DNA of 64,000 bases from Staphylospora marina (lineage in GTDB: Bacteria > Bacillota > Bacilli > Thermoactinomycetales > Thermoactinomycetaceae). The DNA lies in contig NZ_CP034118.1 in assembly GCF_003856495.1 (NCBI RefSeq), forward strand, positions 1,220,001 to 1,284,000. The letters run 5' to 3'. Both the position numbers and the translations under genes were made by a program. Under the pieces are notes generated by a model that saw only the letters and a list, made by a program, of their open reading frames with translations, was not told the origin of the DNA and made no database searches. The stretch's first letter is position 1. Each line of letters opens with the position of its first letter. Positions 1-8,741 of the stretch are shown here, piece after piece.

Positions 1-478
1 CCCGGACGGCAAGTTCCGAACCGATTCTTCCCATGCCCACGATGGCCAGTGTTTTTCCGCTGAGTTCCACGCCGGTGAATTCCTTGCGCTTCCATTCACC
101 GTGAAGCAGGCTGCGGGAGGCCTGGGGAATGTTCCGGGCCATCGAAATGAGCAGGGCAAAGGTGTGTTCGGCGGTGGAGACCGTATTGCCGTCCGGGGCG
201 TTCACCACAATGATGCCGCGGCGGGTGGCCGCGTTCACGTCGATGTTGTCCACGCCCACTCCCGCGCGGGCGATCACTTTGAGACGCCGGGCATGAGACA
301 GCAATTCTTCATCCACCCGGGTGCCGCTGCGGACGATCAGGGCGTCGGCTTCTTCCACCAACGGAAAGAGTTCTTGTCCGGCCAGGTTTTCGCCGGACAG
401 AATCCGAATCTCTCCGGCATTTCGCAATTTCTCCAAACCCGGTCCGCCGATGGGATCAGCGATCAACACGTTGTACAT
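1..478 (-). CDS. serA: D-3-phosphoglycerate dehydrogenase, N-terminal part (runs off the window)
   Basis: Commits 3-phosphoglycerate to serine synthesis with NAD. The 159 visible codons begin MYNVLIADPIGGPGLEKL, typical of SerA, and include the RSGTRVDEE segment, RAGVGVDNID and, near residues 140-155, the dinucleotide-binding motif GMGRIG. The rest of the nucleotide-binding domain and any regulatory domain lie beyond base 1. The ATG at 478 lies 23 bases inside the upstream aminotransferase gene, so the two are translationally coupled and share the promoter at 1735-1763. The family call is firm; allosteric properties cannot be judged from this fragment. Confidence 0.93.
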   Translation of the reverse strand, partial: MYNVLIADPIGGPGLEKLRNAGEIRILSGENLAGQELFPLVEEADALIVRSGTRVDEELLSHARRLKVIARAGVGVDNIDVNAATRRGIIVVNAPDGNTVSTAEHTFALLISMARNIPQASRSLLHGEWKRKEFTGVELSGKTLAIVGMGRIGSELAVR

Positions 479-1625
479 CGGCGATCCACACCTCCTGTGC
501 CGCTTTGATGCCTGCGCCCGGCTCCGAAAGGACTCCCAGCCGTGCCAGTGCCGTTTCCAGAGTCCCCAGCGCCGCGAGCAAATCGGGCTCATGGCAGTGG
601 CCCATGTGTCCGATTCGGAAAATTCGTCCTTTGAGCCGGCCTTGGCCGCCGGCGATCACCACGCCCAGGTTGCGCATTTCGGCGCGCAATTCATCCGCCG
701 TCCAGCGGTCTCCGCCCATGGCGGCGGTCACCGTGGGGGAGGCGCAAGATTCGTCCGTCAACAGCCGGATGCCCAACGCTTCCAAGGCGCGCCGGGTCAT
801 TTTTCCCAAGCGTTCATGCCGCCGGAAGACTTCTTGAAGTCCTTCTTCCTCCAGCATGTTCAGGGATTCGGCCAAGCCGAACAACAGGCTGACCGGAGGA
901 GTGAACGGGGTCGTTTCCTGCTCCAGACTGTGACGGTACATGAGAAGATCGAGATAATACCGGGGACGGGGATTGGATTCGATGACGTGCCAAGCCCGCG
1001 GACTGACGGCCACCGCCGCAAGACCGGGAGGGAGCATCAAGGCTTTTTGCGAGCCCGTGACGGCCACGTCGATTCCCCGTTCGTCCATGTTCAACGGAGC
1101 GCCGCCGACCGAACTGACACCGTCCACGATGACCAAAGCGTCCGAACGCTGCCGGATCGTTTCGGCCAGCTCACCGACCGGATGGAGCACGCCGGTCGAT
1201 GTTTCGCAATGGGTGAGAAACACGGCCCGAATCTCCCGATGTCGGTCCAGTTCTTTGGCCAATCGGTCCGGTTCGCACGGACTTCCCCAGGGAATCTCCA
1301 GCCGAACCACTTCCGCGTCCATTCGCTGAAGGATGTCCGCGAATCTCTTTCCGAAGGCTCCCGCCACCACGACCAAGACTTTGTCTCCGGGACGAACGGT
1401 GTTGACCGCCGCCGCTTCCAGCGCGGCCGTGCCGCTGCCGGAAACGGGGAACACGGGGGATGAAGTGCCGAACACATTCCGGAGTCTGCGGGAAATGTCA
1501 CGGATCAGCACGGATGCTTCCTTGCTTCGGTGACCGATGGCCGGGCGGCTCATGGCCGTCTGGATGCGCCACGGAACCGGGGTCGGACCGGGAATTCGCA
1601 GATGGACATGGTCTGCGGTCGACAA
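456..1625 (-). CDS. Class V PLP aminotransferase, probably the phosphoserine (serine) aminotransferase
   Basis: A 389-residue fold-type I PLP enzyme of the alanine-glyoxylate/serine-glyoxylate aminotransferase type. It shows the N-terminal RIPGPTPVP signature, the substrate segment HCETSTGVL, the aspartate in VIVDGVSSVGG and the PLP lysine in GSQKALM. The TTG start at 1625 is chosen because AAAGGAGG lies nine bases before it. It overlaps serA by 23 bases, so it most likely does the second step of serine synthesis in place of a canonical SerC. A purine-catabolic PucG-type role is possible from sequence alone but is not suggested by the neighbour. Confidence 0.8.
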   Translation of the reverse strand: MSTADHVHLRIPGPTPVPWRIQTAMSRPAIGHRSKEASVLIRDISRRLRNVFGTSSPVFPVSGSGTAALEAAAVNTVRPGDKVLVVVAGAFGKRFADILQRMDAEVVRLEIPWGSPCEPDRLAKELDRHREIRAVFLTHCETSTGVLHPVGELAETIRQRSDALVIVDGVSSVGGAPLNMDERGIDVAVTGSQKALMLPPGLAAVAVSPRAWHVIESNPRPRYYLDLLMYRHSLEQETTPFTPPVSLLFGLAESLNMLEEEGLQEVFRRHERLGKMTRRALEALGIRLLTDESCASPTVTAAMGGDRWTADELRAEMRNLGVVIAGGQGRLKGRIFRIGHMGHCHEPDLLAALGTLETALARLGVLSEPGAGIKAAQEVWIADVQRVDR

Positions 1626-1734
1626 CGGAAATCGCCTCCTTTGAAAGAAAAAAAGCTTGTCCCGTCAGGACTCGTTCATTCCAAACAGAACAGGCCGAAA
1701 CATTCAGCATGATGTCGAAGAAAAATTTTTCACT

Positions 1735-1763
1735 AATTTAACACAGCAGAGTGTTGATGTCAA
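1735..1763 (-). promoter_or_regulatory. Sigma-A promoter for the serine operon
   Basis: Read on the minus strand: TTGACA (1763-1758), a 17-base spacer and TAAATT (1740-1735). It sits about 110 bases upstream of the aminotransferase TTG start, in the space between that gene and the divergent helicase gene. Confidence 0.75.
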
Positions 1764-1922
1764 CGAACGCCCCAAACCCCTCTCTCTTGTGTTAACATGG
1801 GAGTGTTGCGTTCCTTGCCGGATGAGAAACAAACGGATGTCAACATCCGCTCCGGTGAAACTGCCTCAGGAACGGCATCGGGAGGAACCGGTTGTTTCGA
1901 AAAACAGGGGAGGAATCGGATC

Positions 1923-4061
1923 TTGCACGCGTCTGTCATCAACCGGGAGATGTTGCTCGACGGCTTGAACGGCCCGCAAAGAGAGGCCGTCACCGCCGCC
2001 GACCGGCACGTGGTCGTTTTTGCGGGGCCGGGAAGCGGAAAGACGACGGTGCTCACCCGTCGCGTGTTGTATCTCCTTCAACAAGGTGCCGATCCCGCGG
2101 AATTGATGGTTGTCACGTTTACCCGTGCCGCCGCCGCGGAGATGAAAAGACGTTTGGGACAGATAGCGGGTGATGGAGTCCGACGATGGTGCATCGGAAC
2201 GTTTCACTCATTGTTTCTCATGTTGTTGCGGGAAGCGGGAGAACGGATTCCTCCCTTGCTCGGAGAAACGGACCAAGCGCGGTTGGTGCGAAGCGTGTTG
2301 GCGGAAAAAGGATTTCCGTCCGATGACGAATCCGTCTCGGAACGGGTGTCTCAAATCGGTCTTTGCAAAAGCATGGGGATTCTTCCGGGACGACTCAAGG
2401 TGAAAGAAGAAAGAAACATCCGGTTTCGTGAGCTGTTTCAGGAATATGAAGAAAGGAAACGCCGGGCGGGAGTCTGGGATTACGACGATATTCTCATCAC
2501 GGTGCTCAGGCGCCTCACCGCTTCTGAAACCGCCCGGGAATGGACCGGACGGTTTGAACACATTCTCGTGGACGAATTTCAGGACATCAATCAGGTACAG
2601 TATGAAGCCGTCAAACGGTTGGCAGGGACGTCGGGGGGATTGTTCGTCGTGGGTGACGACGACCAGGCCATTTACGGGTTTCGGGGTAGCGACCCTCGGT
2701 TCATGCTCAGGATGGAACACGATTTCCCCGGGATTCGCAAGGTGTTGCTGCGCACAAACTACCGCAGCACGGAAGAGATCATTCAGGCGGGAGAGCGGCT
2801 CATATCCCGGAACCGGATGAGACAGGCCAAGCCGCGGGAGGGAACGGGAATCCGGGGTCCTGAACCGATCCTTTGGCAGCCCGAAGACGAGGAGCAGGAA
2901 GCGGAGTGGGTTCTCCGGCAATTGACGGACGGAACGGAATCGGCGGTTTTGTTCCGAACGACGACACAGGCCCGTGCGTTGATCGATCTTCTGGTTCGAA
3001 AGAACATTCCGTTTTTCGCTTATCCGGGCGAAAGCTCCTTTTACCGCAAATGGCAGGTGCAGGATGTGCTGGCATATCTCCGGACGGCCCTCCGGCCGGA
3101 CGATTCGGAATCGCTGTCGAGAATCATCAATCGTCCGCAACGGTTTGTCAACGGAGAAGATTGCCTGGCGGCAGCGAAACAGAGAGCCCGTGAGACCGGG
3201 ATCTCCTTGCTTGAATGTCTCCCCGGGCTTTTCGGACTTTCGCGCCGGCAGGCAAAGGCCATGGAGCAACTGGTGAATCATGTACGGCAGCTTCGCCGCA
3301 TGTCAGCCAAAAAGGCCGTGCGGGCGGTCCGACACGCGGTGGGATACGACAGGTGGATGGAAACGTTCTGCGAGCAAACGGGCAATGATCCGTCCGCCTT
3401 TGCGGAGCCGCTGGAAGAATTGGAGCGGGCCGCGGAAGCGTTCCCGTCCGTTGAAGGGTTTTTGGACCATGTCGGCAAGGTGGAACAAGCGTTGGAAAAT
3501 CCCTGTCCGGACAGCCCGATCAAACTCATGACGCTTCACAAGTCGAAGGGGCTCGAATTTGATCGGGTGTTCATCATCGGTCTCCAAGCCGCGGTGTTTC
3601 CGCATCGTCGGGCGCTTGCGGGATCCGAATCCCGGATCCGGGAAGCCTGGGAAGAAGAGCGACGACTTCTGTACGTGGGAATCACCCGAACAAGGAAGGA
3701 ACTGATACTTTCCGCCGCCAAACACCGGCTGGGCAAGCGGGTCGGCATTTCTCCGTTCGTCCGGGAACTGGGACCGGGAGAATTTCCGTCGTCAAGGGGT
3801 TCGGAGACGGACGGCAAGGTTCGCTCCGACGAACGTTCGGAGGCCGGAAAACCGGAAGAAGACAAGACAAGGTTCCTGTCCGAACCGTTGAAACCGGGAA
3901 TGCGGATTTCGCACGTCAAATTCGGCGTCGGTGAAGTGATTCGGGTGACATCGCTGGACGGGGCCGTTCCCGGAAGAAAGGTGTTGGTTCGCTTCGGGGA
4001 AGGCACCCGTTGGCTTCATTTCGAATTGTCCAGACAGCTGGGGCTGGTTGCGGTCACATGA
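1923..4061 (+). CDS. UvrD/Rep/PcrA-family superfamily 1 DNA helicase
   Basis: A 712-residue ATP-dependent 3'-5' DNA helicase. Motifs appear in order: Walker A AGPGSGKTT near residue 35, motif II DEFQDINQVQ, motif III GDDDQAIYGFRG, motif IV LRTNYRST, motif V LHKSKGLEFDRVF and motif VI LLYVGITRTRKELI. The C-terminus (HVKFGVGEVI) resembles the Tudor-like tail of PcrA. The TTG at 1923 is preferred to the upstream ATG at 1797 because GGGGAGG ends nine bases before it and the family motifs begin soon after. A repair or replication-restart helicase; whether it is the cell's main PcrA is not decidable here. It stands alone and is divergent from the serine operon. Confidence 0.88.
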   Translation: MHASVINREMLLDGLNGPQREAVTAADRHVVVFAGPGSGKTTVLTRRVLYLLQQGADPAELMVVTFTRAAAAEMKRRLGQIAGDGVRRWCIGTFHSLFLMLLREAGERIPPLLGETDQARLVRSVLAEKGFPSDDESVSERVSQIGLCKSMGILPGRLKVKEERNIRFRELFQEYEERKRRAGVWDYDDILITVLRRLTASETAREWTGRFEHILVDEFQDINQVQYEAVKRLAGTSGGLFVVGDDDQAIYGFRGSDPRFMLRMEHDFPGIRKVLLRTNYRSTEEIIQAGERLISRNRMRQAKPREGTGIRGPEPILWQPEDEEQEAEWVLRQLTDGTESAVLFRTTTQARALIDLLVRKNIPFFAYPGESSFYRKWQVQDVLAYLRTALRPDDSESLSRIINRPQRFVNGEDCLAAAKQRARETGISLLECLPGLFGLSRRQAKAMEQLVNHVRQLRRMSAKKAVRAVRHAVGYDRWMETFCEQTGNDPSAFAEPLEELERAAEAFPSVEGFLDHVGKVEQALENPCPDSPIKLMTLHKSKGLEFDRVFIIGLQAAVFPHRRALAGSESRIREAWEEERRLLYVGITRTRKELILSAAKHRLGKRVGISPFVRELGPGEFPSSRGSETDGKVRSDERSEAGKPEEDKTRFLSEPLKPGMRISHVKFGVGEVIRVTSLDGAVPGRKVLVRFGEGTRWLHFELSRQLGLVAVT

Positions 4062-4064
4062 CAA

Positions 4065-4093
4065 CACCCTCCGGACGGAGCATCCGGAGGGTG
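4065..4093. terminator. Convergent hairpin between the helicase and ppa
   Basis: Inverted repeat CACCCTCCGGA / TCCGGAGGGTG with a 7-base loop, between two convergent genes. There is no clear U-tract on either side, so it may act as a weak bidirectional terminator. Confidence 0.5.
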
Positions 4094-4105
4094 CCATTCG
4101 CAAGA

Positions 4106-4600
4106 TTACCGGGATTCCTGGTAACGCTTGACGCATTCGTCATACAGGTTTGCCGCGTAATCCGCGTCTTTCCAACCGACGATGTGGGTTTCCTTGTTTT
4201 CGAGATCTTTGTACACCTGGAAGAAGTGGGCGATCTCTTTCAAAATGTGCGGCGGAACGTCGTTCAGGCTTTTCACTTCGTTGAAACGCGGGTCGTCCGT
4301 CGGAACGGCCAACAATTTTTCATCCTGACCTTTGTCATCGGACATCAGGAGCACTCCGATCACCCGGCTTTTGATGACGCATCCCGGGAACGTCGGGAAA
4401 GTGGTCATCACCAGGATGTCCAGCGGGTCGCCGTCTTCGGCGAGCGTGTTTTCCAGATATCCGTATTCGGTCGGATAATGCATCGGGGAGTACAGAACAC
4501 GGTCCAGGCGGAATACGCCTTTTTCCTTGTCATATTCGTATTTGTTCTGACTTCCCGTGGGGATTTCGATGAACGCATCGACGATCAGTTCGCGCGCCAT
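4106..4600 (-). CDS. ppa: Inorganic pyrophosphatase, family I
   Basis: A 164-residue soluble Mg-dependent pyrophosphatase that hydrolyses PPi and pulls biosynthetic reactions forward. Family I signatures are visible: IEIPTGSQNKYEYDKE, the YPTEYGY segment and the catalytic aspartates in DGDPLDILV, with K/D residues in GWKDAD near the C-terminus. The start MARELIVDAF is chosen because GGAGGAAAC precedes it; the frame stays open for 20 more residues upstream without family similarity. Length is normal for the bacterial family I enzyme. Monocistronic with its own promoter at 4639-4667. Confidence 0.96.
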   Translation of the reverse strand: MARELIVDAFIEIPTGSQNKYEYDKEKGVFRLDRVLYSPMHYPTEYGYLENTLAEDGDPLDILVMTTFPTFPGCVIKSRVIGVLLMSDDKGQDEKLLAVPTDDPRFNEVKSLNDVPPHILKEIAHFFQVYKDLENKETHIVGWKDADYAANLYDECVKRYQESR

Positions 4601-4638
4601 GATCGGTTTCCTCCTTCGAGTATGTAAGCTACAACGAC

Positions 4639-4667
4639 ATTTTACGGTGTTTTTGGACAAAGAGCAA
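4639..4667 (-). promoter_or_regulatory. Promoter of ppa
   Basis: Minus-strand TTGCTC, 17-base spacer, TAAAAT, ending about 40 bases upstream of the ppa start. Confidence 0.55.
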
Positions 4668-4688
4668 ATGGAAAGGGGCCGAAGGGAA

Positions 4689-5024
4689 ATGACGGAAGGA
4701 GTTCTGTTTCACATCAGTCCGGAGGAATTTGCGGAGATGATCAGGAAGGGCGGCATCGACGGACAGGTGGTGGATGTGCGGGAAGAGTGGGAATGGGAAG
4801 AAGTCCGTCTGGAGGGGGCGGTCCTGATTCCCCTGGGCAAATTGCCGGCAAAGATCGGGGAGATCGATCCGGCCCAAAAAGTGTATCTCCTCTGTGCACA
4901 CGGCATTCGCAGCCTGCATGCGGCCCGATTTCTCCTGAACCATGGGTTTCGAAACGTCGTCAACGTGGACGGGGGAGTGGCCGCGGTCCTGACGGAATGG
5001 AAAAGACGGGAAGAGCGTTCATGA
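4689..5024 (+). CDS. Single-domain rhodanese-like protein
   Basis: A 111-residue cytoplasmic rhodanese domain. VVDVREEWEWEE marks the CH2A-type motif, and the active-site loop is CAHGIRS with the catalytic cysteine near residue 69, followed by AARFLLNHGF and NVDGGVAA. These proteins carry persulfide sulfur on the cysteine; the acceptor cannot be told from sequence. Start at 4689 (MTEGVLF) fits the domain; an in-frame ATG at 4668 is an alternative and neither has a strong ribosome site. Divergent from ppa and convergent with the ferredoxin gene. Confidence 0.85.
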   Translation: MTEGVLFHISPEEFAEMIRKGGIDGQVVDVREEWEWEEVRLEGAVLIPLGKLPAKIGEIDPAQKVYLLCAHGIRSLHAARFLLNHGFRNVVNVDGGVAAVLTEWKRREERS

Positions 5025-5057
5025 GCTCCTTTCGGTGACCATGGATGCGCATGAAAC

Positions 5058-5089
5058 AAAAAAAGCTGCCCCGAGAAGATCGGGCAGCT
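5058..5089 (-). terminator. Rho-independent terminator of the ferredoxin gene
   Basis: Minus-strand stem AGCTGCCC / GGGCAGCT followed by a run of seven T. Confidence 0.85.
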
Positions 5090-5103
5090 CTCTCCGGCGG
5101 AAC

Positions 5104-5316
<213 letters not shown>

Positions 5317-5435
5317 TCAAAAACTCCTCCCATGATTGATGCCTTGTTTGGCTAGGTCCGCTTCCACCCCTCATTGTAGAACGATTCACAAGGAATTGCA
5401 AGAAAAAACGATGGTTTGCGAATCCTGGAGGGGAC

Positions 5436-6008
5436 ATGATGAAACCTTCGCTTGAAAAAAAGGACGTGCTCATCGCTTTTTATGGTACCCAATTGCCGCT
5501 CCTTGGAATCGGCATCTGGCTCCTGTGGCGAAAGGGATCCTTGCATGCGGGATATTTTGCTTTCGGCGACATACAGATGTGGGTGTGGGGACTTGCTGCC
5601 GGAGTCGCGGTGATTCTGGCCGATCTTTGGCTCATGCGCGTGGTCCCGATCAGTCATTGGGATGACGGGGGGATCAACAGACTTCTGTTTCAAAACACAC
5701 CGGGGTGGCAGATTTTGCTGATCGCCGTGATCGCCGCATTCAGCGAGGAGATTTTGTTCCGCGGCGTGCTGTTGGATTGGATCGGCCTTTGGGGAAGTTC
5801 CCTTCTGTTTGTGCTGATGCACACCCGTTATCTCCGAAAATGGTTGCTGGTGACCGTCGTGGCCGTCGTGGGTCTTTTGTTCGGATGGATGACGGAGCGG
5901 ACGGGACATCTTGCTCCGGCGATCATGGCCCATTTCCTGGTGGATGCCGTGATGGGCTTTCTGTACCGCAATCTGTCCGACAAGGAGGGGTCCGCAGATT
6001 CTCCGTAA
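5436..6008 (+). CDS. CPBP (CAAX/Abi) family intramembrane metalloprotease
   Basis: A 190-residue polytopic membrane protein with the CPBP motifs in order: AAFSEEILFRGVL (glutamate pair plus arginine), FVLMHTRYL with the metal-binding histidine, and AHFLVDAVMGFLY with the second histidine. Several hydrophobic segments surround them. The ribosome site GGAGGGG is two bases from the ATG at 5436 and five from the second ATG at 5439, so the true start may be 5439. Substrates of these bacterial proteases are mostly unknown; some act in bacteriocin self-immunity, but this gene is far from the lantibiotic cluster. The next gene starts within about 10 bases, suggesting co-transcription. Confidence 0.85.
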   Translation: MMKPSLEKKDVLIAFYGTQLPLLGIGIWLLWRKGSLHAGYFAFGDIQMWVWGLAAGVAVILADLWLMRVVPISHWDDGGINRLLFQNTPGWQILLIAVIAAFSEEILFRGVLLDWIGLWGSSLLFVLMHTRYLRKWLLVTVVAVVGLLFGWMTERTGHLAPAIMAHFLVDAVMGFLYRNLSDKEGSADSP

Positions 6009-6018
6009 CGGTGTCCGT

Positions 6019-6411
6019 TTGGCGTTGGCGGTGATGCTGGCCGGAGCCGCCGCCTTTTTTCATCCCGGGTCCAGGTACGCCCACTTGAAACACTCGGTTT
6101 GGATATGGATCGGAGCCGACGGCCTGTTGTCTCTGGTGTGCCTGCTTCTGTCCGTCGGGGTCTCCTCCAGGGGATGGTGGAGGCAATTCGCCGGCCTGCT
6201 GGACTTTCCCGCTCCGTTTTTCCGAAAGGCCGGACGCCATCTTCCGTGGTTGGCGGGATTTTCCGCGATCCTCGGAGGGATTGCGTTGCGTTTTGACACG
6301 GTGGGGATGGTCGTGATCGTGCTGTTTATGGGAACGGAAACATGGCGCTGGATGATGAAGCGGAAGAAGGTGTATGTCAGATGTGACACCCGCTTCGAAA
6401 GGGGAGAATGA
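6019..6411 (+). CDS. Small membrane protein of unknown function
   Basis: About 130 residues with three to four hydrophobic segments (first at the N-terminus, then WIWIGADGLLSLVCLLLSVG, and a later one around GMVVIVLFMG) and a basic C-terminal tail. No family recognised. No ATG, GTG or TTG lies between the preceding in-frame stop at 5950-5952 and the TTG at 6019, yet the only good ribosome site, AAGGAGGGG at 5982-5990, is seven bases before an ATT at 5998. Translation may therefore begin at ATT 5998 (137 residues). Probably co-transcribed with the CPBP protease. Confidence 0.6.
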   Translation: MALAVMLAGAAAFFHPGSRYAHLKHSVWIWIGADGLLSLVCLLLSVGVSSRGWWRQFAGLLDFPAPFFRKAGRHLPWLAGFSAILGGIALRFDTVGMVVIVLFMGTETWRWMMKRKKVYVRCDTRFERGE

Positions 6412-6651
6412 ACCGTCATCGTTTGTTGACCGGACCCCGGAAGCCCTTCCCTGCCCGGCGGCGAACCATTCGCGCCCGTTTCCGCGGGGGCCTGCTTGGA
6501 TTTCTTTCCTCCGGCGACCTCTCACCGGATTGGACAGGCGTCGGAAAGGGAATAAGAGGTGCCGGAGAAGAACTTGAAAAAGGGCGGCTGCGTATGGAAT
6601 CCGGGGATGCGCCTTTCGCGTTGCCGACCCGCCGCGGATGGAGGGAGATGG

Positions 6652-6933
6652 ATGAAGGTTCTCAAGAGACTCCGGTTTGTCGTCAAGTTTTGGCGATTTC
6701 TTCCCTTTCTTAAAGATTATTTCTTTTCAAAAGAGGTTTCGTTGGGAAAAAAGGCATTGCCCGTTGCGGCCATTCTCACCTACATTTTTCTTCCGATTGA
6801 CATCATTCCCGATTTTTTCGCCGTATTCGGATGGACGGACGATCTGTTCGTTTCGACGTTCATCCTGCAATTGCTGGCGGGTTTGGCCCCGGAATCCCTG
6901 AAGAAAAAATACCCCGAGCTGAACGAACCGTGA
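6652..6933 (+). CDS. DUF1232 (YkvA-like) small membrane protein
   Basis: A 93-residue protein with the DUF1232 core: LGKKALPVAAILTYIFLP followed by the hallmark PIDIIPDF and GWTDDLFV. One or two membrane segments and a basic N-terminus (MKVLKRLRFVVKFWRF). The ATG at 6652 has GGAGGGAG just upstream; longer versions of this frame (from 6559) have no ribosome site. Function of the family is unknown. The 240 bases between the previous gene and this one show no convincing coding sequence. Confidence 0.8.
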   Translation: MKVLKRLRFVVKFWRFLPFLKDYFFSKEVSLGKKALPVAAILTYIFLPIDIIPDFFAVFGWTDDLFVSTFILQLLAGLAPESLKKKYPELNEP

Positions 6934-6964
6934 TTTCTCCGTGAATGACGGAGTGCAAAGCCGG

Positions 6965-7003
6965 GCCCGTCCGGGTCATCCAGACAGACCGGACGGGCTT
7001 TTG
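6965..7003 (+). terminator. Rho-independent terminator after the DUF1232 gene
   Basis: Stem GCCCGTCCGG / CCGGACGGGC (14-base loop) followed by TTTT. Confidence 0.8.
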
Positions 7004-7205
7004 CCGGATTCGTGGATGAGGCATCCGGATGCCTTTTCCCGGCATGTTTCGACTTCCGGGAATCCGGTGTCACCAATCTGGAGATTCTTGTTGCTTTCGT
7101 GTATCATGTACATAGAATGAAGTCGGAAAACCCGGCTTCGTCACCACAAGCCTGACCCGCTCATACATTGGAAGCGGGAGGTCTTCCAGCGAGGGAGGGT
7201 AAGCC

Positions 7206-7814
7206 ATGCGTGTCGAGCGTCTGGGGGGAGACAAAATCCGGTTCTTTTTAACCTTGGACGATCTGGCTGATCGCGGGATTGAAAAAGAGGACATGTGGCG
7301 CGACATCCCCAAAGTGCACGAACTGTTTCGCGACATGATGGAACAGGCTTATGAAGAGCTGGGCTTTGAAGTGGCCGGGCCGGTTGCGGTGGAGGTGTTC
7401 GCGTTGCCCGCCCAGGGCATGGTGGTCGTGGTCACCCGCGGACGCGCTCCCAAACCGGAAGACGCGGAATTGATGGACGAGGATCACGAAGATTTGTACC
7501 AGTTGGAAGTGACGATGGAGGAGACGGAAGACATCGTTTTCCGTTTCGCGGATTTCGAAGATCTTCTGCAGGCAGTGATTCGCGTCCGGCCGCTCGTCAA
7601 ACGGGGCGGAAAGGTGTTCGCCTGGGAAAACCGGTATTTTCTTCTGTTCGGGAAAGACCTGGAAACCGAATCGGTGGAGGATCTGGTGGCGATCCTTTCC
7701 GAGTACGGCGAAGCGTCGGCGGTTACCGAAGCCTGGTTGGAGGAATACGGAAAAATCGTCTGTCCGGCCGATGGCGTCGCCAAGTTGGTGGATTCGTTCG
7801 CGCCGCATGCATGA
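7206..7814 (+). CDS. mecA: MecA-family adaptor protein
   Basis: A 202-residue adaptor that in Bacillus brings substrates such as ComK to the ClpCP protease. The N-terminal substrate-binding region (MRVERLGGDKIRFFLTLDDL, then EDMWRDIPKVHELF) and the C-terminal ClpC-binding half (FRFADFEDLLQAV, WENRYFLLF) are both present and the length is normal, with an acidic linker around residues 80-105. GGGAGGG precedes the ATG. It lies next to gdh as the mecA paralog ypbH does near gudB in B. subtilis, so it could equally be called YpbH. Monocistronic with a terminator behind it. Confidence 0.92.
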   Translation: MRVERLGGDKIRFFLTLDDLADRGIEKEDMWRDIPKVHELFRDMMEQAYEELGFEVAGPVAVEVFALPAQGMVVVVTRGRAPKPEDAELMDEDHEDLYQLEVTMEETEDIVFRFADFEDLLQAVIRVRPLVKRGGKVFAWENRYFLLFGKDLETESVEDLVAILSEYGEASAVTEAWLEEYGKIVCPADGVAKLVDSFAPHA

Positions 7815-7824
7815 ATATAGAGAA

Positions 7825-7856
7825 AACGCACCGGTGTTCCACACAGGTGCGTTTTT
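7825..7856. terminator. Bidirectional terminator between mecA and the deacetylase gene
   Basis: Stem AACGCACC / GGTGCGTT with T-run on the plus side and A-run on the other, placed between convergent genes. Confidence 0.85.
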
Positions 7857-7870
7857 CCATACATTCATGT

Positions 7871-8548
7871 TTACGCATCCGTTTGCATGACGAATTGATA
7901 ATATTCATGCGTCCGGAGCCGGGAAAAGTCTCCCTGCAATACCCCGGGAAACACCCGTTCCACGGAAATGTTCTGGGATCTGTGGGCGCGAAGCGCTTCG
8001 GCGATCACGTTTTGGAACAAAGTGACGTCCACGGTCATGGATATATATTCATCCGGGGTTCGGATGACGTTCGGCGGGCAGAAATGAGAGATTGATTCCG
8101 GTATCACAATATAGTAAAGTTTGGTAGGGAAAGATGTTTCGCGGACCGCGTCCAGAGTGACTTGTTGGATCACCTGATGATCGCGGTGTCCCGAGATCCC
8201 AGACGGTGGGAAGGTGATAACAACATCCGGACGAATGCGGTCCAACACGGAGCGGATATCGGCCTTGAGCTCATCCCGCCGTTCGTGAAGCCGACCGTCC
8301 CCGTGATCACGGAGGATCACTTCGTTCAATCCGAGAATTCGGGCGGCGTTTTCCAGTTCGAGTGCACGGCGGTCTCCGAGTTCTTCGTGAGTACATACCG
8401 GCGGATTTCCCGTTTTTCCGGCTTCTCCACGTGTGGCGCAGTACAGTGCCTGGTACCGGCCCATGGAAGCGAACCGGGCAATGGTGCCTCCGCAAGTGAA
8501 GCTTTCGTCGTCTGGATGGGCAAAACAATACAGAACCTTCCCGGTCAT
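7871..8548 (-). CDS. bshB2: PIG-L/LmbE-family deacetylase, probably bacillithiol biosynthesis BshB
   Basis: A 225-residue zinc hydrolase of the LmbE family. It has the metal motif AHPDDESF near the N-terminus and GISGHRDH carrying the other histidines. In bacilli such enzymes remove acetyl from GlcNAc-malate (bacillithiol synthesis) or from bacillithiol conjugates. The bacillithiol assignment is supported by ypdA, a bacillithiol disulfide reductase, encoded 1.6 kb away. The start at 8548 (MTGKVLYCF) has AAAGGAC ten bases upstream; the frame is open to an ATG at 8605 without a better site. Divergent from glutamate dehydrogenase. Confidence 0.78.
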   Translation of the reverse strand: MTGKVLYCFAHPDDESFTCGGTIARFASMGRYQALYCATRGEAGKTGNPPVCTHEELGDRRALELENAARILGLNEVILRDHGDGRLHERRDELKADIRSVLDRIRPDVVITFPPSGISGHRDHQVIQQVTLDAVRETSFPTKLYYIVIPESISHFCPPNVIRTPDEYISMTVDVTLFQNVIAEALRAHRSQNISVERVFPGVLQGDFSRLRTHEYYQFVMQTDA

Positions 8549-8741
8549 GATTTTTCTGTCCTTTCTTCCCCAACGCACGGATGGGTTAGTGGTGTCATCA
8601 TTCATTATAATTCATGGATCCCGCCGATTGCTTGTTTCGGAGTTCCGGATCTTCCGTGCAACTCTTGTCGAAATGGGTTCATTCAAGGGACCTGTCCAGG
8701 GAACGGGTCAGGATCAGTTATCATTCATTGAGGTGGTCAGG

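Noticed and set aside
1..1763. T-box leader for the serine operon
   Set aside because: The leader between promoter and start is only about 110 bases and shows no T-box AGGGTGG motif or specifier stem.
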